A stretch of 17,473 nucleotides of DNA from CAZQCV01 sp964591665 (GCA_964591665.1 CAZQCV010000013.1:1-17473), one strand, 5' to 3'. Positions 1 to 7,129 are shown, counted from the first letter of the stretch. The notes: generated by a model from the letters alone, not told the origin. Made by a program: numbers and translations.

Positions 1-9
1 CACTATATA

Positions 10-46
10 GAAAATACTCTCTAATTGAGAGTATTTTCTTATTTTT
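10..46 (+). terminator. Rho-independent terminator of a gene upstream of the window
   Basis: A perfect 12-bp stem (10-21 with 27-38, GAAAATACTCTC) closes a 5-base loop and is followed on the + strand by a T-rich run (TTATTTTTT). The T-run side says it ends a + strand transcript entering from the left. It may also help stop the minus-strand tRNA-Lys transcript, but the minus-strand side has only TTTTC followed by TATATAG. Confidence 0.75.
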
Positions 47-56
47 TATATAACTG

Positions 57-129
57 TCCGCCCAGTAGGATTCGAACCTACGACCAATCGATTAAGAGTC
101 GAGTGCTCTACCAGCTGAGCTATGGGCGG
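57..129 (-). tRNA. tRNA-Lys (anticodon CTT)
   Basis: On the minus strand the sequence folds as a complete 73-nt cloverleaf. The acceptor is CCGCCCA pairing with TGGGCGG, the D arm GCTC/GAGC, the anticodon loop CTCTTAA (anticodon CTT, reading AAG), and the T arm GTAGG-TTCGAAT-CCTAC, with discriminator A. No 3' CCA is encoded (the next bases are CAG), so CCA must be added by a nucleotidyltransferase. The first anticodon-stem pair (27-43) is a C-U mismatch, leaving four good pairs. Its own promoter lies at 162-190. Confidence 0.97.
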
Positions 130-161
130 ATTTTGAGTGATTTCTCATCAAAAGTCCCCTT

Positions 162-190
162 AGTATACCCAAATCCCCTTTATTTTTCAA
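162..190 (-). promoter_or_regulatory. Promoter of tRNA-Lys
   Basis: On the minus strand TTGAAA (185-190) and TATACT (162-167) are separated by exactly 17 bases. The predicted start near 155 gives a leader of about 25 nt before the tRNA 5' end, to be removed by RNase P. It stands back to back with the + strand promoter at 203-231. Confidence 0.75.
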
Positions 191-202
191 GGGCTCTATG
201 AC

Positions 203-231
203 TTGACTTTTTGTGTTAAATGGTGTATAAT
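203..231 (+). promoter_or_regulatory. Near-consensus promoter that decides the start of the next gene
   Basis: TTGACT (203-208), 17 bases, then TATAAT (226-231). The predicted start is near 238. The in-frame ATG at 220 lies inside the spacer, so it cannot be on this transcript; the ATG at 250 is the first usable start and leaves a leader of about 12 nt without a Shine-Dalgarno sequence. Confidence 0.85.
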
Positions 232-249
232 AAGAGAAAAATAGTAGTT

Positions 250-696
250 ATGTCAGCAAACACAGCAGGAGATGCAGCGCATCATCCAAAAAAGAAATCT
301 TTAGGTGTCAGTATAGGCATCTGGATAACAATTTTATTTTTAGTTGCAGGTATGATAAGTACAGTAAAAGGTTGCAAGTCAACAAAATCTATTGGAACAT
401 CTACAAACGCAGGTAGCGATCAAAGCATCACCTACGGCAAACAATCACTAGATGTGGCAGATTTGTTGAAAGACAGATCTTCTGTAACAGTGGTTATGCA
501 AGATGGTGATACTTACAATCACGGAGGTGAAACACACTACGTGTATACCTCAAAAAAAATAAGATTGATATCCACCTCCACAGGTCGCTCATATGAGTGG
601 AGCGGGTGGAGAACTTTAGGAGATATCCCAACTCCTGAAGAAAATGAATTCCAAATTTCGACTGATGGGACAGTTGAGGTAACCTTTAAAAAATAA
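250..696 (+). CDS. Small membrane-anchored hypothetical protein
   Basis: I do not recognise a family for this 148-residue protein. The N-terminus is short and basic (PKKK), followed by one hydrophobic helix at about residues 19-37, then roughly 110 polar residues rich in Ser, Thr, Gly and Tyr, which suggests an anchored domain outside the membrane with beta character. The segment YNHGGETHYVYTSKK is followed by an aromatic stretch (YEWSGWRT). The single Cys just after the helix (VKGCKS) does not fit a lipobox well. The reading frame is open from an ATG at 220, but that codon sits inside the promoter, so 250 is the better start. The SPFH gene begins 5 bases after the stop, so the two are probably one operon and may act together at the membrane. 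That functional link is inference. Confidence 0.75.
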   Translation: MSANTAGDAAHHPKKKSLGVSIGIWITILFLVAGMISTVKGCKSTKSIGTSTNAGSDQSITYGKQSLDVADLLKDRSSVTVVMQDGDTYNHGGETHYVYTSKKIRLISTSTGRSYEWSGWRTLGDIPTPEENEFQISTDGTVEVTFKK

Positions 697-701
697 TAAA
701 A

Positions 702-1640
702 ATGGATCACGGACACGACAACATTGAAACAGAGTTCTTAGAAGGCTCTAAAAAATACATGTTAATTTTAGAACCATTGTTTGGTTCAAGAAGTAACAAT
801 TACCTTCTAGGGCTAGCGGTACACATGACCGCAGGCGTACTCATACCGATACTACTTGGCCTGTTCATTCACCCGTTCTTTTTTACCTGGTGGATATTTG
901 GTGCTTCATGCGGTATTCAGTTTGCATGGTTTGAGTCAATACAAATCTCTGTAAAAAAGACAGAGAAAATGATCGTAACACTACGAGAAGTTCCAGTGGT
1001 AACACTAGGTGCAGGAATATGGTGGTTACCATTCATCGATTGGCTTTTCTTTGTAAATCCTGAACACAAAACAGATGTGCAAATCCAGGAAACGATTATT
1101 GGACCAGTCAAAGCAATGTCAAAAAAGACAGCGTCTAACGACAGCATTCTAATGACAGGTACTGGAATAGTTAACTGGAGAATCAGAGACGCATTAGCAT
1201 TTATGAAGATAAATGATGCCATTATGGCAAGCAATTTCAAGAGTGCTGGCACTGGAGAACTCCAGGAATTAATTAGGACAAATGATAAAGATGCATGTAT
1301 TGACGCCAACAAAACCTTACGAGATAAAATTCGTGCAGGTAATACCCAGTTACACGAAATCGCGGAACAGTTTGGTGTTGAAATTGTATCTTGTACTATG
1401 CTGATTGTACAGTCCGAAGAAAGTATGAAAGCACAAGAAAAAATCGCGATTGAAGGGTACGAAGCACAGGTACTCAAACGCGAACAACAAGAGTTCATGG
1501 AGCTCAAACAGAAGTTTATGAGTTCAGGAATGTCTGCTTTTGAAGCCGCTCAGATGGCTTTAGCGGTAATGGGAAAAGGATCCAGCTATAACTTTATAGG
1601 AAGTGCTGGAGACTTCACAAAAGGTGCTGCTATAAAATAG
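702..1640 (+). CDS. SPFH/band-7 domain membrane protein
   Basis: This 312-residue protein matches the stomatin/prohibitin/flotillin/HflK (SPFH) superfamily. Two adjacent hydrophobic segments (about residues 34-57 and 60-76) insert it in the membrane. They are followed by the SPFH core: a beta-rich stretch with TGTGIVNWRIRDA, then a helix carrying LQELIRTND and the segment LHEIAEQFGVEIVSCTMLIV. A charged helical region (EKIAIEGYEAQVLKREQQ) is likely to be a coiled coil used for oligomerisation. The tail is Gly/Ala-rich. Family members form large rings that organise membrane microdomains or regulate membrane proteases. No partner protease gene is adjacent; the partner here is the small anchored protein directly upstream (5-base gap). 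The stop is TAG, and a strong terminator follows at 1656. The exact subfamily is unclear. Confidence 0.88.
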   Translation: MDHGHDNIETEFLEGSKKYMLILEPLFGSRSNNYLLGLAVHMTAGVLIPILLGLFIHPFFFTWWIFGASCGIQFAWFESIQISVKKTEKMIVTLREVPVVTLGAGIWWLPFIDWLFFVNPEHKTDVQIQETIIGPVKAMSKKTASNDSILMTGTGIVNWRIRDALAFMKINDAIMASNFKSAGTGELQELIRTNDKDACIDANKTLRDKIRAGNTQLHEIAEQFGVEIVSCTMLIVQSEESMKAQEKIAIEGYEAQVLKREQQEFMELKQKFMSSGMSAFEAAQMALAVMGKGSSYNFIGSAGDFTKGAAIK

Positions 1641-1655
1641 TAAACACAAAAATAC

Positions 1656-1690
1656 AAAGGAGGAAACATTCGTTTTCTCCTTTTTTCTTT
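1656..1690 (+). terminator. Terminator of the SPFH operon
   Basis: A 12-bp stem (1656-1667 with 1672-1683, one G-U pair) closes a 4-base loop (ATTC). Its 3' arm runs into a T-rich tail (TTTTTTCTTT). It lies 16 bases after the SPFH stop codon. Confidence 0.88.
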
Positions 1691-1715
1691 CTCTATTTAT
1701 ATAATCACATAAACA

Positions 1716-1741
1716 AAAACACCCGATTCCTCGGGTGTTTT
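1716..1741 (-). terminator. Terminator of the pilin-like gene cluster (bidirectional shape)
   Basis: An 11-bp perfect stem (AAAACACCCGA with TCGGGTGTTTT) and a TTCC loop lie 8 bases past the stop of the last minus-strand gene. On the minus strand the stem is followed by TGTTT and on the + strand by TTTTAT, so it probably separates the convergent operons in both directions. Confidence 0.85.
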
Positions 1742-1749
1742 ATATTGTA

Positions 1750-2073
1750 TTACTTTTGCTGCTTAGGGATTTCTATTGGTTTTCCCCCAGGACCTGTGAG
1801 ACCAAATGTCCCAATGATCAGGTTCATGATTCCGAACACTGATACCATGATAACAATACCGATAGTCCCCCAGATCATGTGTTGCTTCCCTGTTTCAGAA
1901 ACTTCACCTTGCTGAGATGCAATGAGAAATTCAACTAAACCCCAGACAAACATCAGTCCCGCAAGCACAAAGAGTAATATAATCATCGGATTTATAATCA
2001 AACGATTTATATTAGCAACGATACTACCAACGGTTGCTGCATGTGCTGTAGGAATAAGTTCAAAAGAAAACAT
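1750..2073 (-). CDS. Two-TM VirB2/TrbC-like pilin protein (last gene of cluster)
   Basis: A 107-residue protein with two hydrophobic helices (about 26-50 and 66-90) joined by a short polar loop (ASQQGEVSETGKQH), and a polar tail ending PIEIPKQQK. The N-terminus contains PTAHAA, which could be a signal-peptidase site after a very short leader. The helix-loop-helix layout with G-x-x-E in the loop and FG in helix 2 is shared with the four upstream genes. In Patescibacteria such proteins are usually annotated as pilin-like conjugal transfer or type IV secretion pilin (VirB2/TrbC-like). Mature VirB2-type pilins polymerise into the pilus, but no assembly ATPase is present in this window, so the role is inferred from family shape. 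The gene begins 15 bases after the upstream stop, has no Shine-Dalgarno sequence, and is probably co-transcribed. Confidence 0.7.
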   Translation of the reverse strand: MFSFELIPTAHAATVGSIVANINRLIINPMIILLFVLAGLMFVWGLVEFLIASQQGEVSETGKQHMIWGTIGIVIMVSVFGIMNLIIGTFGLTGPGGKPIEIPKQQK

Positions 2074-2088
2074 AGGAGAGCAAAAGAA

Positions 2089-2472
2089 TTATTGACAACC
2101 TGGTGTTGCAGGATCAGCATCGATCACACATGGTACTGGAGCTGAACCACCTTGGCCAACACCGAGCACACCACCGAGAAGTGCTATAAGACCCCATACG
2201 CCCACGATCACAAAGAGAGCAATAATACTCATGATGATCTTTGAACGAGCTTCTGCTTGTTCTTCACCACCACCTGAACGTACGTATTGCATCACTGACC
2301 AAATGAAGTAGAGAAGCGCAACAACGATAGACGCCACAATCAACCAGTTAAGTATTCGCTTAACGAAGTCAAGAATGTTGAATACTTGTGCTTGTGCTTC
2401 TGCTTGTGTGTATTGCGCAAACACAACTACAGGAGCAAAGAAAGCAAGCATTGAAAGACCGAGTTTTTTCAT
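2089..2472 (-). CDS. Two-TM VirB2/TrbC-like pilin protein with C-terminal Cys pair
   Basis: A 127-residue protein. Residues 1-19 form a clear signal peptide ending VVVFA-Q, followed by a short Ala/Gln-rich stretch (YTQAEAQAQ) and two hydrophobic helices (about 40-63 and 79-104). The connecting loop, RSGGGEEQAEARSK, has the G-x-x-E-x-x-x-K/R pattern found throughout the cluster. After helix 2 comes a Gly-rich segment and a tail with two cysteines (C115 and C126), which could form a disulfide loop outside the membrane. The size and layout match VirB2/TrbC-like pilins. It has an extended -10 promoter at 2510-2518, so the last two genes can be transcribed apart from the rest. The leader is about 30 nt with only a weak AAAAAG before the ATG. 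Confidence 0.75.
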   Translation of the reverse strand: MKKLGLSMLAFFAPVVVFAQYTQAEAQAQVFNILDFVKRILNWLIVASIVVALLYFIWSVMQYVRSGGGEEQAEARSKIIMSIIALFVIVGVWGLIALLGGVLGVGQGGSAPVPCVIDADPATPGCQ

Positions 2473-2509
2473 AAAATCTTTTTACTTATTTATAACTAGT
2501 AATAATACC

Positions 2510-2518
2510 ATTATACCA
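2510..2518 (-). promoter_or_regulatory. Internal promoter of the pilin-like cluster (extended -10)
   Basis: On the minus strand TGGTATAAT is a consensus -10 with the TGn extension. No good -35 is visible. The predicted start near 2503 gives a leader of about 30 nt for the gene starting at 2472. It lies in the only sizeable gap (2473-2556) inside the cluster. Confidence 0.6.
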
Positions 2519-2556
2519 AATACACAAAGCCCGTCTAGTGGCCATAACCAATATCA

Positions 2557-3081
2557 CTAGTTAGTAAAAAATTGTGGCAAGGAGAACCCAAAGCCAAAAA
2601 TACTAGCGAGAAGTTGTGCTACTCCATAGACAAACATCATCAAAAACATAGCAAAGAGTGACCACATAATAAACTTACGCTGACTTGCCATTTCTTCGGC
2701 ATTTGAAGCATTAAGAATATAGCTAGCGTTACCATAAACATAAACAACAAAACCAAAAATCATCGCCATAGGAATAAGGTAGAAGCGAATGACGCAAATA
2801 AAGAATCCTACAATATTACTAAATGTTTTGAACTGAACCGTACAAGCTCCTTTCGATGCGTTACCTTTTGCGGCTTTGTTTTGAAGTTCTTCATACGAAT
2901 GCGCTTCGTCACCGACATACAGTCCAGGAGTAAGCCCTTGCTGCTGCTGAAACTGTGGTGTTACACCTGCAGGGGTTGTTACAGGGTTAAACGCTGGCGG
3001 TGCTGTCTGCGCAGAGACAAACGATGATACGCCAAGTAATAAAATAGGGAGTATTAAACTTATGATGATTTTTTTATTCAT
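2557..3081 (-). CDS. Pilin-like two-TM protein with Gln/Pro-rich N-terminal region
   Basis: A 174-residue protein. A signal peptide (about 1-25, ending FVSAQ) is followed by a Pro/Gln-rich low-complexity stretch (about 26-52) and a short polar region with YVGDEAHSYEEL. Cys80 and Cys96 flank the approach to the first helix and may pair. Two hydrophobic helices (about 98-118 and 138-163) are joined by the loop NASNAEEMASQRK, again like the neighbouring genes, and helix 2 ends with VYG. I place it in the same VirB2/TrbC-like family, although it diverges from the others. The ATG lies 3 bases after the upstream stop, with an AAGG just before it (TAAGGTATG), the nearest thing to a Shine-Dalgarno in the cluster; translation is probably coupled. 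The stop is TAG. Confidence 0.7.
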   Translation of the reverse strand: MNKKIIISLILPILLLGVSSFVSAQTAPPAFNPVTTPAGVTPQFQQQQGLTPGLYVGDEAHSYEELQNKAAKGNASKGACTVQFKTFSNIVGFFICVIRFYLIPMAMIFGFVVYVYGNASYILNASNAEEMASQRKFIMWSLFAMFLMMFVYGVAQLLASIFGFGFSLPQFFTN

Positions 3082-3084
3082 ACC

Positions 3085-4212
3085 TTATCGTGCTATTTCA
3101 GCAACTGTTGAAGAAATAATAGTTGCAAGTGTCCATGCTCCGAGCAGCAACACAGCCCCAATAACAGTGTAGACGAAGCCTCTCTTTGCTTCTGACAATT
3201 TTTCTTCATTACCTTGTGCTGCGACAAATTTAAACCCAGAGATAACAAAGAAGACACCAACAACCACTGCGCCAATTTTTACAACCCAACCAAGTACAGC
3301 TTCGATGAAATCCCAGAGAGAGTTAACCTGAAGTGGGTTTTCAAGTGTAGTATCGCCTCCTCCTTGTGGAGTACCGCCTACCCCACCTTGAGGAGTTCCA
3401 CCTTGGCCTCCTTGTGGAGTACCGCCTACCCCACCTTGAGGAGTTCCACCTTGGCCTCCTTGTGGATCGCTGCCAGTATTAGTACTTGCCGCAGTGCTTA
3501 CGACAAGTGGTCCAGTAAATACTTTACTGGAATCATTTGCATCGTAAATCTGAACATAATATGTTGTTCCAGCTTGGATACCATTGGAGATCAGAAAATC
3601 TGTCACAGATTTTGATTGATTTGCAACAAGTGGACCACTAAAGAAATTACCAGAAGCAACTGTTGTCATAGTATTTGCACTTCTACCATATTTAACTCGA
3701 AGTGTTGCTGATCTGTTTGATGTGGAGACAATATTTCCAGATACTTTTAAATTTGTACCGCTAGAAGTTACTGTGGAGTTGTTTACGGTTATCGTACCCG
3801 TAGAATTATTCCCAGCAGGAGCACCAGTACCTGGAATACTACCTGTTTTATAGACAATATTACCATTACTACCATTAACGATTTTCCAAAAATAAGGCTT
3901 TACTGGATCCAATCTGACAATAGCTAGATCAAAATTTTCAGTCCCATTTGCTTTTACAAAATTATTTACCAAGGTATCGGCTTGGTTCTGGAAAGAAGTT
4001 TGTGAATCTCCAAAGACTACTTGTAAATTAACATATTGATCAATTGTTGAAACAGCGGTACCTTTTACTTGAACAGTATCACCTGACCTAGTGACAGCGG
4101 CTTCGAGCTTCACGGTAGTATCAATAATTGCAAAGACAATATTATTGCCCAAAAACAAAAATACTGATGTTATTATGCCAATAAAGAAAAGTCTCTTAAA
4201 AAATTTATTCAT
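3085..4212 (-). CDS. Surface protein: two FN3-like repeats, Gly/Gln/Pro linker, pilin-like two-TM domain
   Basis: A 375-residue modular protein. Residues 1-28 are a signal peptide (ending IVFA). Two beta-sandwich repeats follow (about 31-127 and 140-240), resembling fibronectin type III folds. Both belong to the repeat family of the upstream gene: the first shares the STxDQxVxL...FG pattern, and the second ends FTGPLVVST where its paralogue has YFGPVKVST. Residues 249-286 form a flexible linker made of eight-residue units GGQGGTPQ/GGVGGTPQ. The C-terminus (about 298-375) is a VirB2/TrbC-like helix pair, with helices at 306-331 and 346-367 and the loop AAQGNEEKLSEAKRG, one of the best matches in this window to the patescibacterial pilin family. 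The repeats should face outside, held by the helices. An extended -10 sits 6 bases before the ATG. Confidence 0.8.
   Translation of the reverse strand: MNKFFKRLFFIGIITSVFLFLGNNIVFAIIDTTVKLEAAVTRSGDTVQVKGTAVSTIDQYVNLQVVFGDSQTSFQNQADTLVNNFVKANGTENFDLAIVRLDPVKPYFWKIVNGSNGNIVYKTGSIPGTGAPAGNNSTGTITVNNSTVTSSGTNLKVSGNIVSTSNRSATLRVKYGRSANTMTTVASGNFFSGPLVANQSKSVTDFLISNGIQAGTTYYVQIYDANDSSKVFTGPLVVSTAASTNTGSDPQGGQGGTPQGGVGGTPQGGQGGTPQGGVGGTPQGGGDTTLENPLQVNSLWDFIEAVLGWVVKIGAVVVGVFFVISGFKFVAAQGNEEKLSEAKRGFVYTVIGAVLLLGAWTLATIISSTVAEIAR
3359..3466. repeat. 48-bp tandem repeat (2.25 exact copies) coding a flexible linker
   Basis: Exact repetition with period 48 runs from 3359 to 3466. Each 48-bp unit contains two diverged 24-bp subunits, and in the minus-strand gene they read GGQGGTPQ and GGVGGTPQ. 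The exact identity of the 48-bp copies, against the divergence of the 24-bp subunits, points to a recent duplication or ongoing homogenisation. Copy number could vary between strains and change linker length. Confidence 0.92.
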
Positions 4213-4218
4213 ATATAA

Positions 4219-4227
4219 ACTATACCA
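4219..4227 (-). promoter_or_regulatory. Extended -10 six bases before the two-repeat FN3-pilin gene
   Basis: TGGTATAGT on the minus strand ends 6 bases before the ATG at 4212, placing the predicted start of transcription on or beside the start codon (leaderless). No clear -35 is seen. It lies within the 15-base gap and the end of the upstream gene, so the gene can be transcribed both from here and by read-through. Confidence 0.5.
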
Positions 4228-5775
4228 TTATTGGCCCATAAGATTAATAATAGATCCCCCAGCCCCCGTTGACTTGAAACTATCCGCAAGAAGCCACGAC
4301 AAAAGCGATGAGACAAACAGCCATGCTACAAGTACAATAACGAGTCCTGCAAATGCGTGCCAAGCGATCTTTAACGCTTTACTATGTGCTTCACTATCAC
4401 CCACTGCTCCAGCTTTCAGATACATAAATCCTGCATATGCAAAAAGTACCGCAAAGATAGGAAGTGCAAGTGCAATGAGAAATTTCATTAAAGTATTTGC
4501 AAGTTGTACAAGTTTTGGAAATGTGCAAGGATCTTCCTGACTACCATCACAAGGTATGAGTCCGTATTTACCACTAAATTGATCTTTAATGCTTTGTACA
4601 ATTCCAGGATCACCGCTTGGTGCACTTGCTGCCGGAGCTGTAGGATCCTGTGCATACGCTGGTGGTGTAACAGTAACTTCAGAAGTATATGCGCGATCTG
4701 GTGTCGCACTATCAACAATAGCATAGTAGTAAGTCTTACCAGGAGTAAGTCCCGCAATTTCATAAGTGAAATCTGCACTTTCTCCAGTGTTAAGTGGTCG
4801 GTTAAAGACCATATCGGTTATATTTTTTAGTTTTCCAGATTCTTCACCCCAGGCAAGTTTAAGATGCGGAGACACGGCAGCATTCACGGTAACTTTCCCT
4901 TGGATCATGACATTGCCGCCCTCCTTTGAAGTTGTATCTTGAGAAGTTGTTACTGTAAATTTATCATTTGGTTGGTATTTTGTTCCGTATGTAAATGCGG
5001 TATCTAGTTTTATATCTTCTTTTATAGGAGTACTTACTTTTACTGGTCCAAAATAAACAACAGGAGTCTGCGACCCACTAGTTGTGGATTGATCGGTTCT
5101 TACACCAGTAACTTTTACAAAATAACCAGATGAAACCGCTTTTGCGGTAAAACTTATATCAATAGGAATTGTTGTCCCTGGTTCAAGTGACGCACTGACC
5201 GGATTACCTCCTGGAGTAGTAACGTTTGATTGATCAGTACCGTAATAAGCCTGAAATGTAACATTTTGTTTAGTTGGGGACGTTACGGTACCACTAACAC
5301 GGATCTCGTCAGGTTTTGGATATGAGGCTGATAAGTTAACAGTCAAAACTTGTGAACCATTGTACCCTATATCAGACTTGAGTGTGCGTATTTTTACAGG
5401 ACCAAAATATTGTAAATTATTATTGTAGTGGTTTACCACCAAAAGATAATACCCAGTGTCCTCTTTGAGTCCTGTCAATGTATAGTCGACAGGCTCTGAT
5501 ACTGCACTTGATACAAAAGTATTAACAAACGGGGTTGGAGCAGGTGTATTTATCGCATCAAGCGTCTCTCCATAGTACAAATCAAGCGCCACGGCTTGAT
5601 CAAGTGTTGATTTTACTACTCCCGTAATACGAACATCACCTTTACCTGGTATAGCACTTACCGTCAAACGTATTGTTGGATCAGCTGCAGATACAGAGAG
5701 AAACCCCATGCAAAGCGAAATAGCAGCCGATATAACGATAAGTGATTCTACTAACCTTTTTTTAAGAAGTTTCAT
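4228..5775 (-). CDS. Surface protein: three FN3-like repeats plus T4SS-pilin-like two-TM domain
   Basis: A 515-residue protein, first gene of the cluster. The signal peptide (1-30) ends LSVSA-A. Three beta-sandwich repeats follow (about 33-132, 142-249 and 265-370). The first two end with almost the same motif, YFGPVK(I/V)(R/S)T, and the third with YTSEVTVTP. A Pro/Ala/Ser linker (371-393) leads to the C-terminal module: LIPCDGSQEDPCTFPKL with Cys409 and Cys417, then helices at about 431-455 and 470-496 joined by a loop with GDSEAHSKALK. The CD...CTF...L segment before two helices is the arrangement I associate with the patescibacterial type IV secretion pilin family. The protein should display the repeats outside the cell. 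It could be a minor pilin, an adhesin or a cell-wall linker. The gene has an extended -10 six bases before the ATG and a 15-base gap to the next gene. Confidence 0.82.
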   Translation of the reverse strand: MKLLKKRLVESLIVISAAISLCMGFLSVSAADPTIRLTVSAIPGKGDVRITGVVKSTLDQAVALDLYYGETLDAINTPAPTPFVNTFVSSAVSEPVDYTLTGLKEDTGYYLLVVNHYNNNLQYFGPVKIRTLKSDIGYNGSQVLTVNLSASYPKPDEIRVSGTVTSPTKQNVTFQAYYGTDQSNVTTPGGNPVSASLEPGTTIPIDISFTAKAVSSGYFVKVTGVRTDQSTTSGSQTPVVYFGPVKVSTPIKEDIKLDTAFTYGTKYQPNDKFTVTTSQDTTSKEGGNVMIQGKVTVNAAVSPHLKLAWGEESGKLKNITDMVFNRPLNTGESADFTYEIAGLTPGKTYYYAIVDSATPDRAYTSEVTVTPPAYAQDPTAPAASAPSGDPGIVQSIKDQFSGKYGLIPCDGSQEDPCTFPKLVQLANTLMKFLIALALPIFAVLFAYAGFMYLKAGAVGDSEAHSKALKIAWHAFAGLVIVLVAWLFVSSLLSWLLADSFKSTGAGGSIINLMGQ

Positions 5776-5781
5776 AAAAAC

Positions 5782-5790
5782 AGTATACCA
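5782..5790 (-). promoter_or_regulatory. Leaderless-type promoter of the pilin-like cluster (extended -10)
   Basis: TGGTATACT on the minus strand, six bases (GTTTTT) before the ATG at 5775. The predicted transcription start coincides with the start codon. The same GTGGTATACT string precedes pth (13200-13208). No strong -35 is present, which fits an extended -10 promoter. Confidence 0.65.
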
Positions 5791-5799
5791 CGTATCCTA

Positions 5800-7125
5800 C
5801 TACTGGAGAATAAGTGTCAGTTTATTATTAGCATCAGCTAACGCTTGAGGGATAGATGCAGCGCCTCGTATCACATCTTCAACCATAGTCTTAAATACAG
5901 TAGCAGTCTTTACGTCACTTGGATCAAGCCAGGCTCGTGCAATAAGTGCAGAGTTATAGAGCGCTGGACCAAGAAGATTTTTCTGTGGTGTACCAAGAAG
6001 GTCTCGTCGTGCAGGAGCTACTGGGTATTCTGATCCAATAGCAGAGACAAGTGCATCAACAAACTCTTTTTGCGCCATGAGTTCTTGTACATATTTTGCT
6101 GTATTAAAATTTTTACTTGTTTTCATTAACACAACACTTGTCATTTTCCCAAAAGTCATCTGTGATTTTGCATCTTTTATTTGAGGCATCTTAGCAACGT
6201 CAAAATTCAAATTTGGATTTCGGTTCGATATATATGGAAGTTCGCTTGCATATCCAAAATAAAACACAACATTTTCATTTATAAACGCATCACTTGATCG
6301 CGGCAATGATTTGTTCCACGTATAGGTATCTCGTGTAGAATCAGCAAATTGTGTAAAAAATGTAAGAACTGCAACACCAGAAGAAACCTCGTTGAGACTT
6401 TGTTGCCCATTGTTGGCAATAACAGATAGATACTTGCCTGCAACATTCGCTACAATAGGATTACCCGCTTGAATAAGAAGCATCGAGAGAATATCTTTCG
6501 CATGATCAACATTTGTATATGCTCCAAGCGCTACCGCACTTTGAGTAATGGCATTTGTCGGCGCAACTCGCTTGGTAAGTGCAGGAACCATCGAGAGAAG
6601 TTCTTCCCAGTTTTTTGGTGGTGTAGTAAAACCAGCAGCTTCAAAAAGATTACGGTTATAGTACAAAATCATAGGATCTATAATTAGAGGAATACCAATA
6701 ATTCCATCTGGAGCAAGAAGGAGTTCACCCTCTTGAACATACGTATCACGAAAATCTCTCTCAGCAAATGATTCATATGGAATCTTATAGGCTTTCGCAG
6801 CTTGTCTCAAAATCATATCTTGAGGTAAAAAAAGAATATCTGGTCCAGTACCGGTAGCAATAGACTCTGCGAGTGTCTGATCAAAAACAGAAGCGTCGAC
6901 TTGGTTGTAGATCACCGTAATCCCTTGATGTGAACGATTAAAACCATCAATGAGTGTCTGGAGTTTATCTTTTGGGAGCAATCCCCATACCATAACGGTA
7001 CCTTTTGGTTTTTCCTCTGCTGTTTTTTTACCGATCGGAATAGCACCAGAAAAAATAAGTACGGCGAGGAGCACAAAAACTCCACACACAACAAGTAAAA
7101 TTGTTTGAAATAGTGATGATTTCAT
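5800..7125 (-). CDS. Membrane-anchored extracellular solute-binding protein (ABC family 1 type)
   Basis: This 441-residue protein resembles sugar-type (family 1, MalE/UgpB-like) solute-binding proteins of ABC transporters. A hydrophobic helix at residues 8-30 acts as an uncleaved anchor; the Cys in it (VVCGVF) lacks a proper lipobox. After the anchor come GTVMVWGLLP and LIDGFNRSHQGITVIYNQ (first strand and helix of lobe 1), then GTGPDILFLPQD, the typical ligand-pocket segment, and GIIGIPLIIDPMILYYNRNL followed by GFTTPPKNWEEL, all canonical for the family. Length is normal. No permease or ATPase gene is in the window, so it may work with a distant transporter or as a scavenging or sensory surface protein. 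The ligand cannot be told from the sequence. It starts 4 bases after the methyltransferase stop (one operon). The stop is TAG. Confidence 0.85.
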   Translation of the reverse strand: MKSSLFQTILLVVCGVFVLLAVLIFSGAIPIGKKTAEEKPKGTVMVWGLLPKDKLQTLIDGFNRSHQGITVIYNQVDASVFDQTLAESIATGTGPDILFLPQDMILRQAAKAYKIPYESFAERDFRDTYVQEGELLLAPDGIIGIPLIIDPMILYYNRNLFEAAGFTTPPKNWEELLSMVPALTKRVAPTNAITQSAVALGAYTNVDHAKDILSMLLIQAGNPIVANVAGKYLSVIANNGQQSLNEVSSGVAVLTFFTQFADSTRDTYTWNKSLPRSSDAFINENVVFYFGYASELPYISNRNPNLNFDVAKMPQIKDAKSQMTFGKMTSVVLMKTSKNFNTAKYVQELMAQKEFVDALVSAIGSEYPVAPARRDLLGTPQKNLLGPALYNSALIARAWLDPSDVKTATVFKTMVEDVIRGAASIPQALADANNKLTLILQ

Positions 7126-7129
7126 ATGT

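Noticed and set aside
220..249. Ten additional N-terminal residues for the small anchored protein
   Set aside because: The ATG at 220 lies inside a near-consensus promoter (203-231); the start at 250 is downstream of the predicted transcription start.
917..1507. 196-codon minus-strand frame inside the SPFH gene
   Set aside because: It lies wholly antisense to a clear SPFH gene, is Ser/Ile/Cys-rich as shadow frames are, and has no promoter.
3214..3615. Plus-strand frame with a repeated WSTAYPTLRSSTLASL pattern
   Set aside because: The repetition is simply the antisense reading of the 48-bp linker repeats in the FN3-pilin gene.
1750..5775. The cluster as a complete conjugation or type IV secretion locus
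   Set aside because: Only pilin-like membrane proteins are present; no VirB4, VirB6, VirD4 or relaxase gene is seen in the window.
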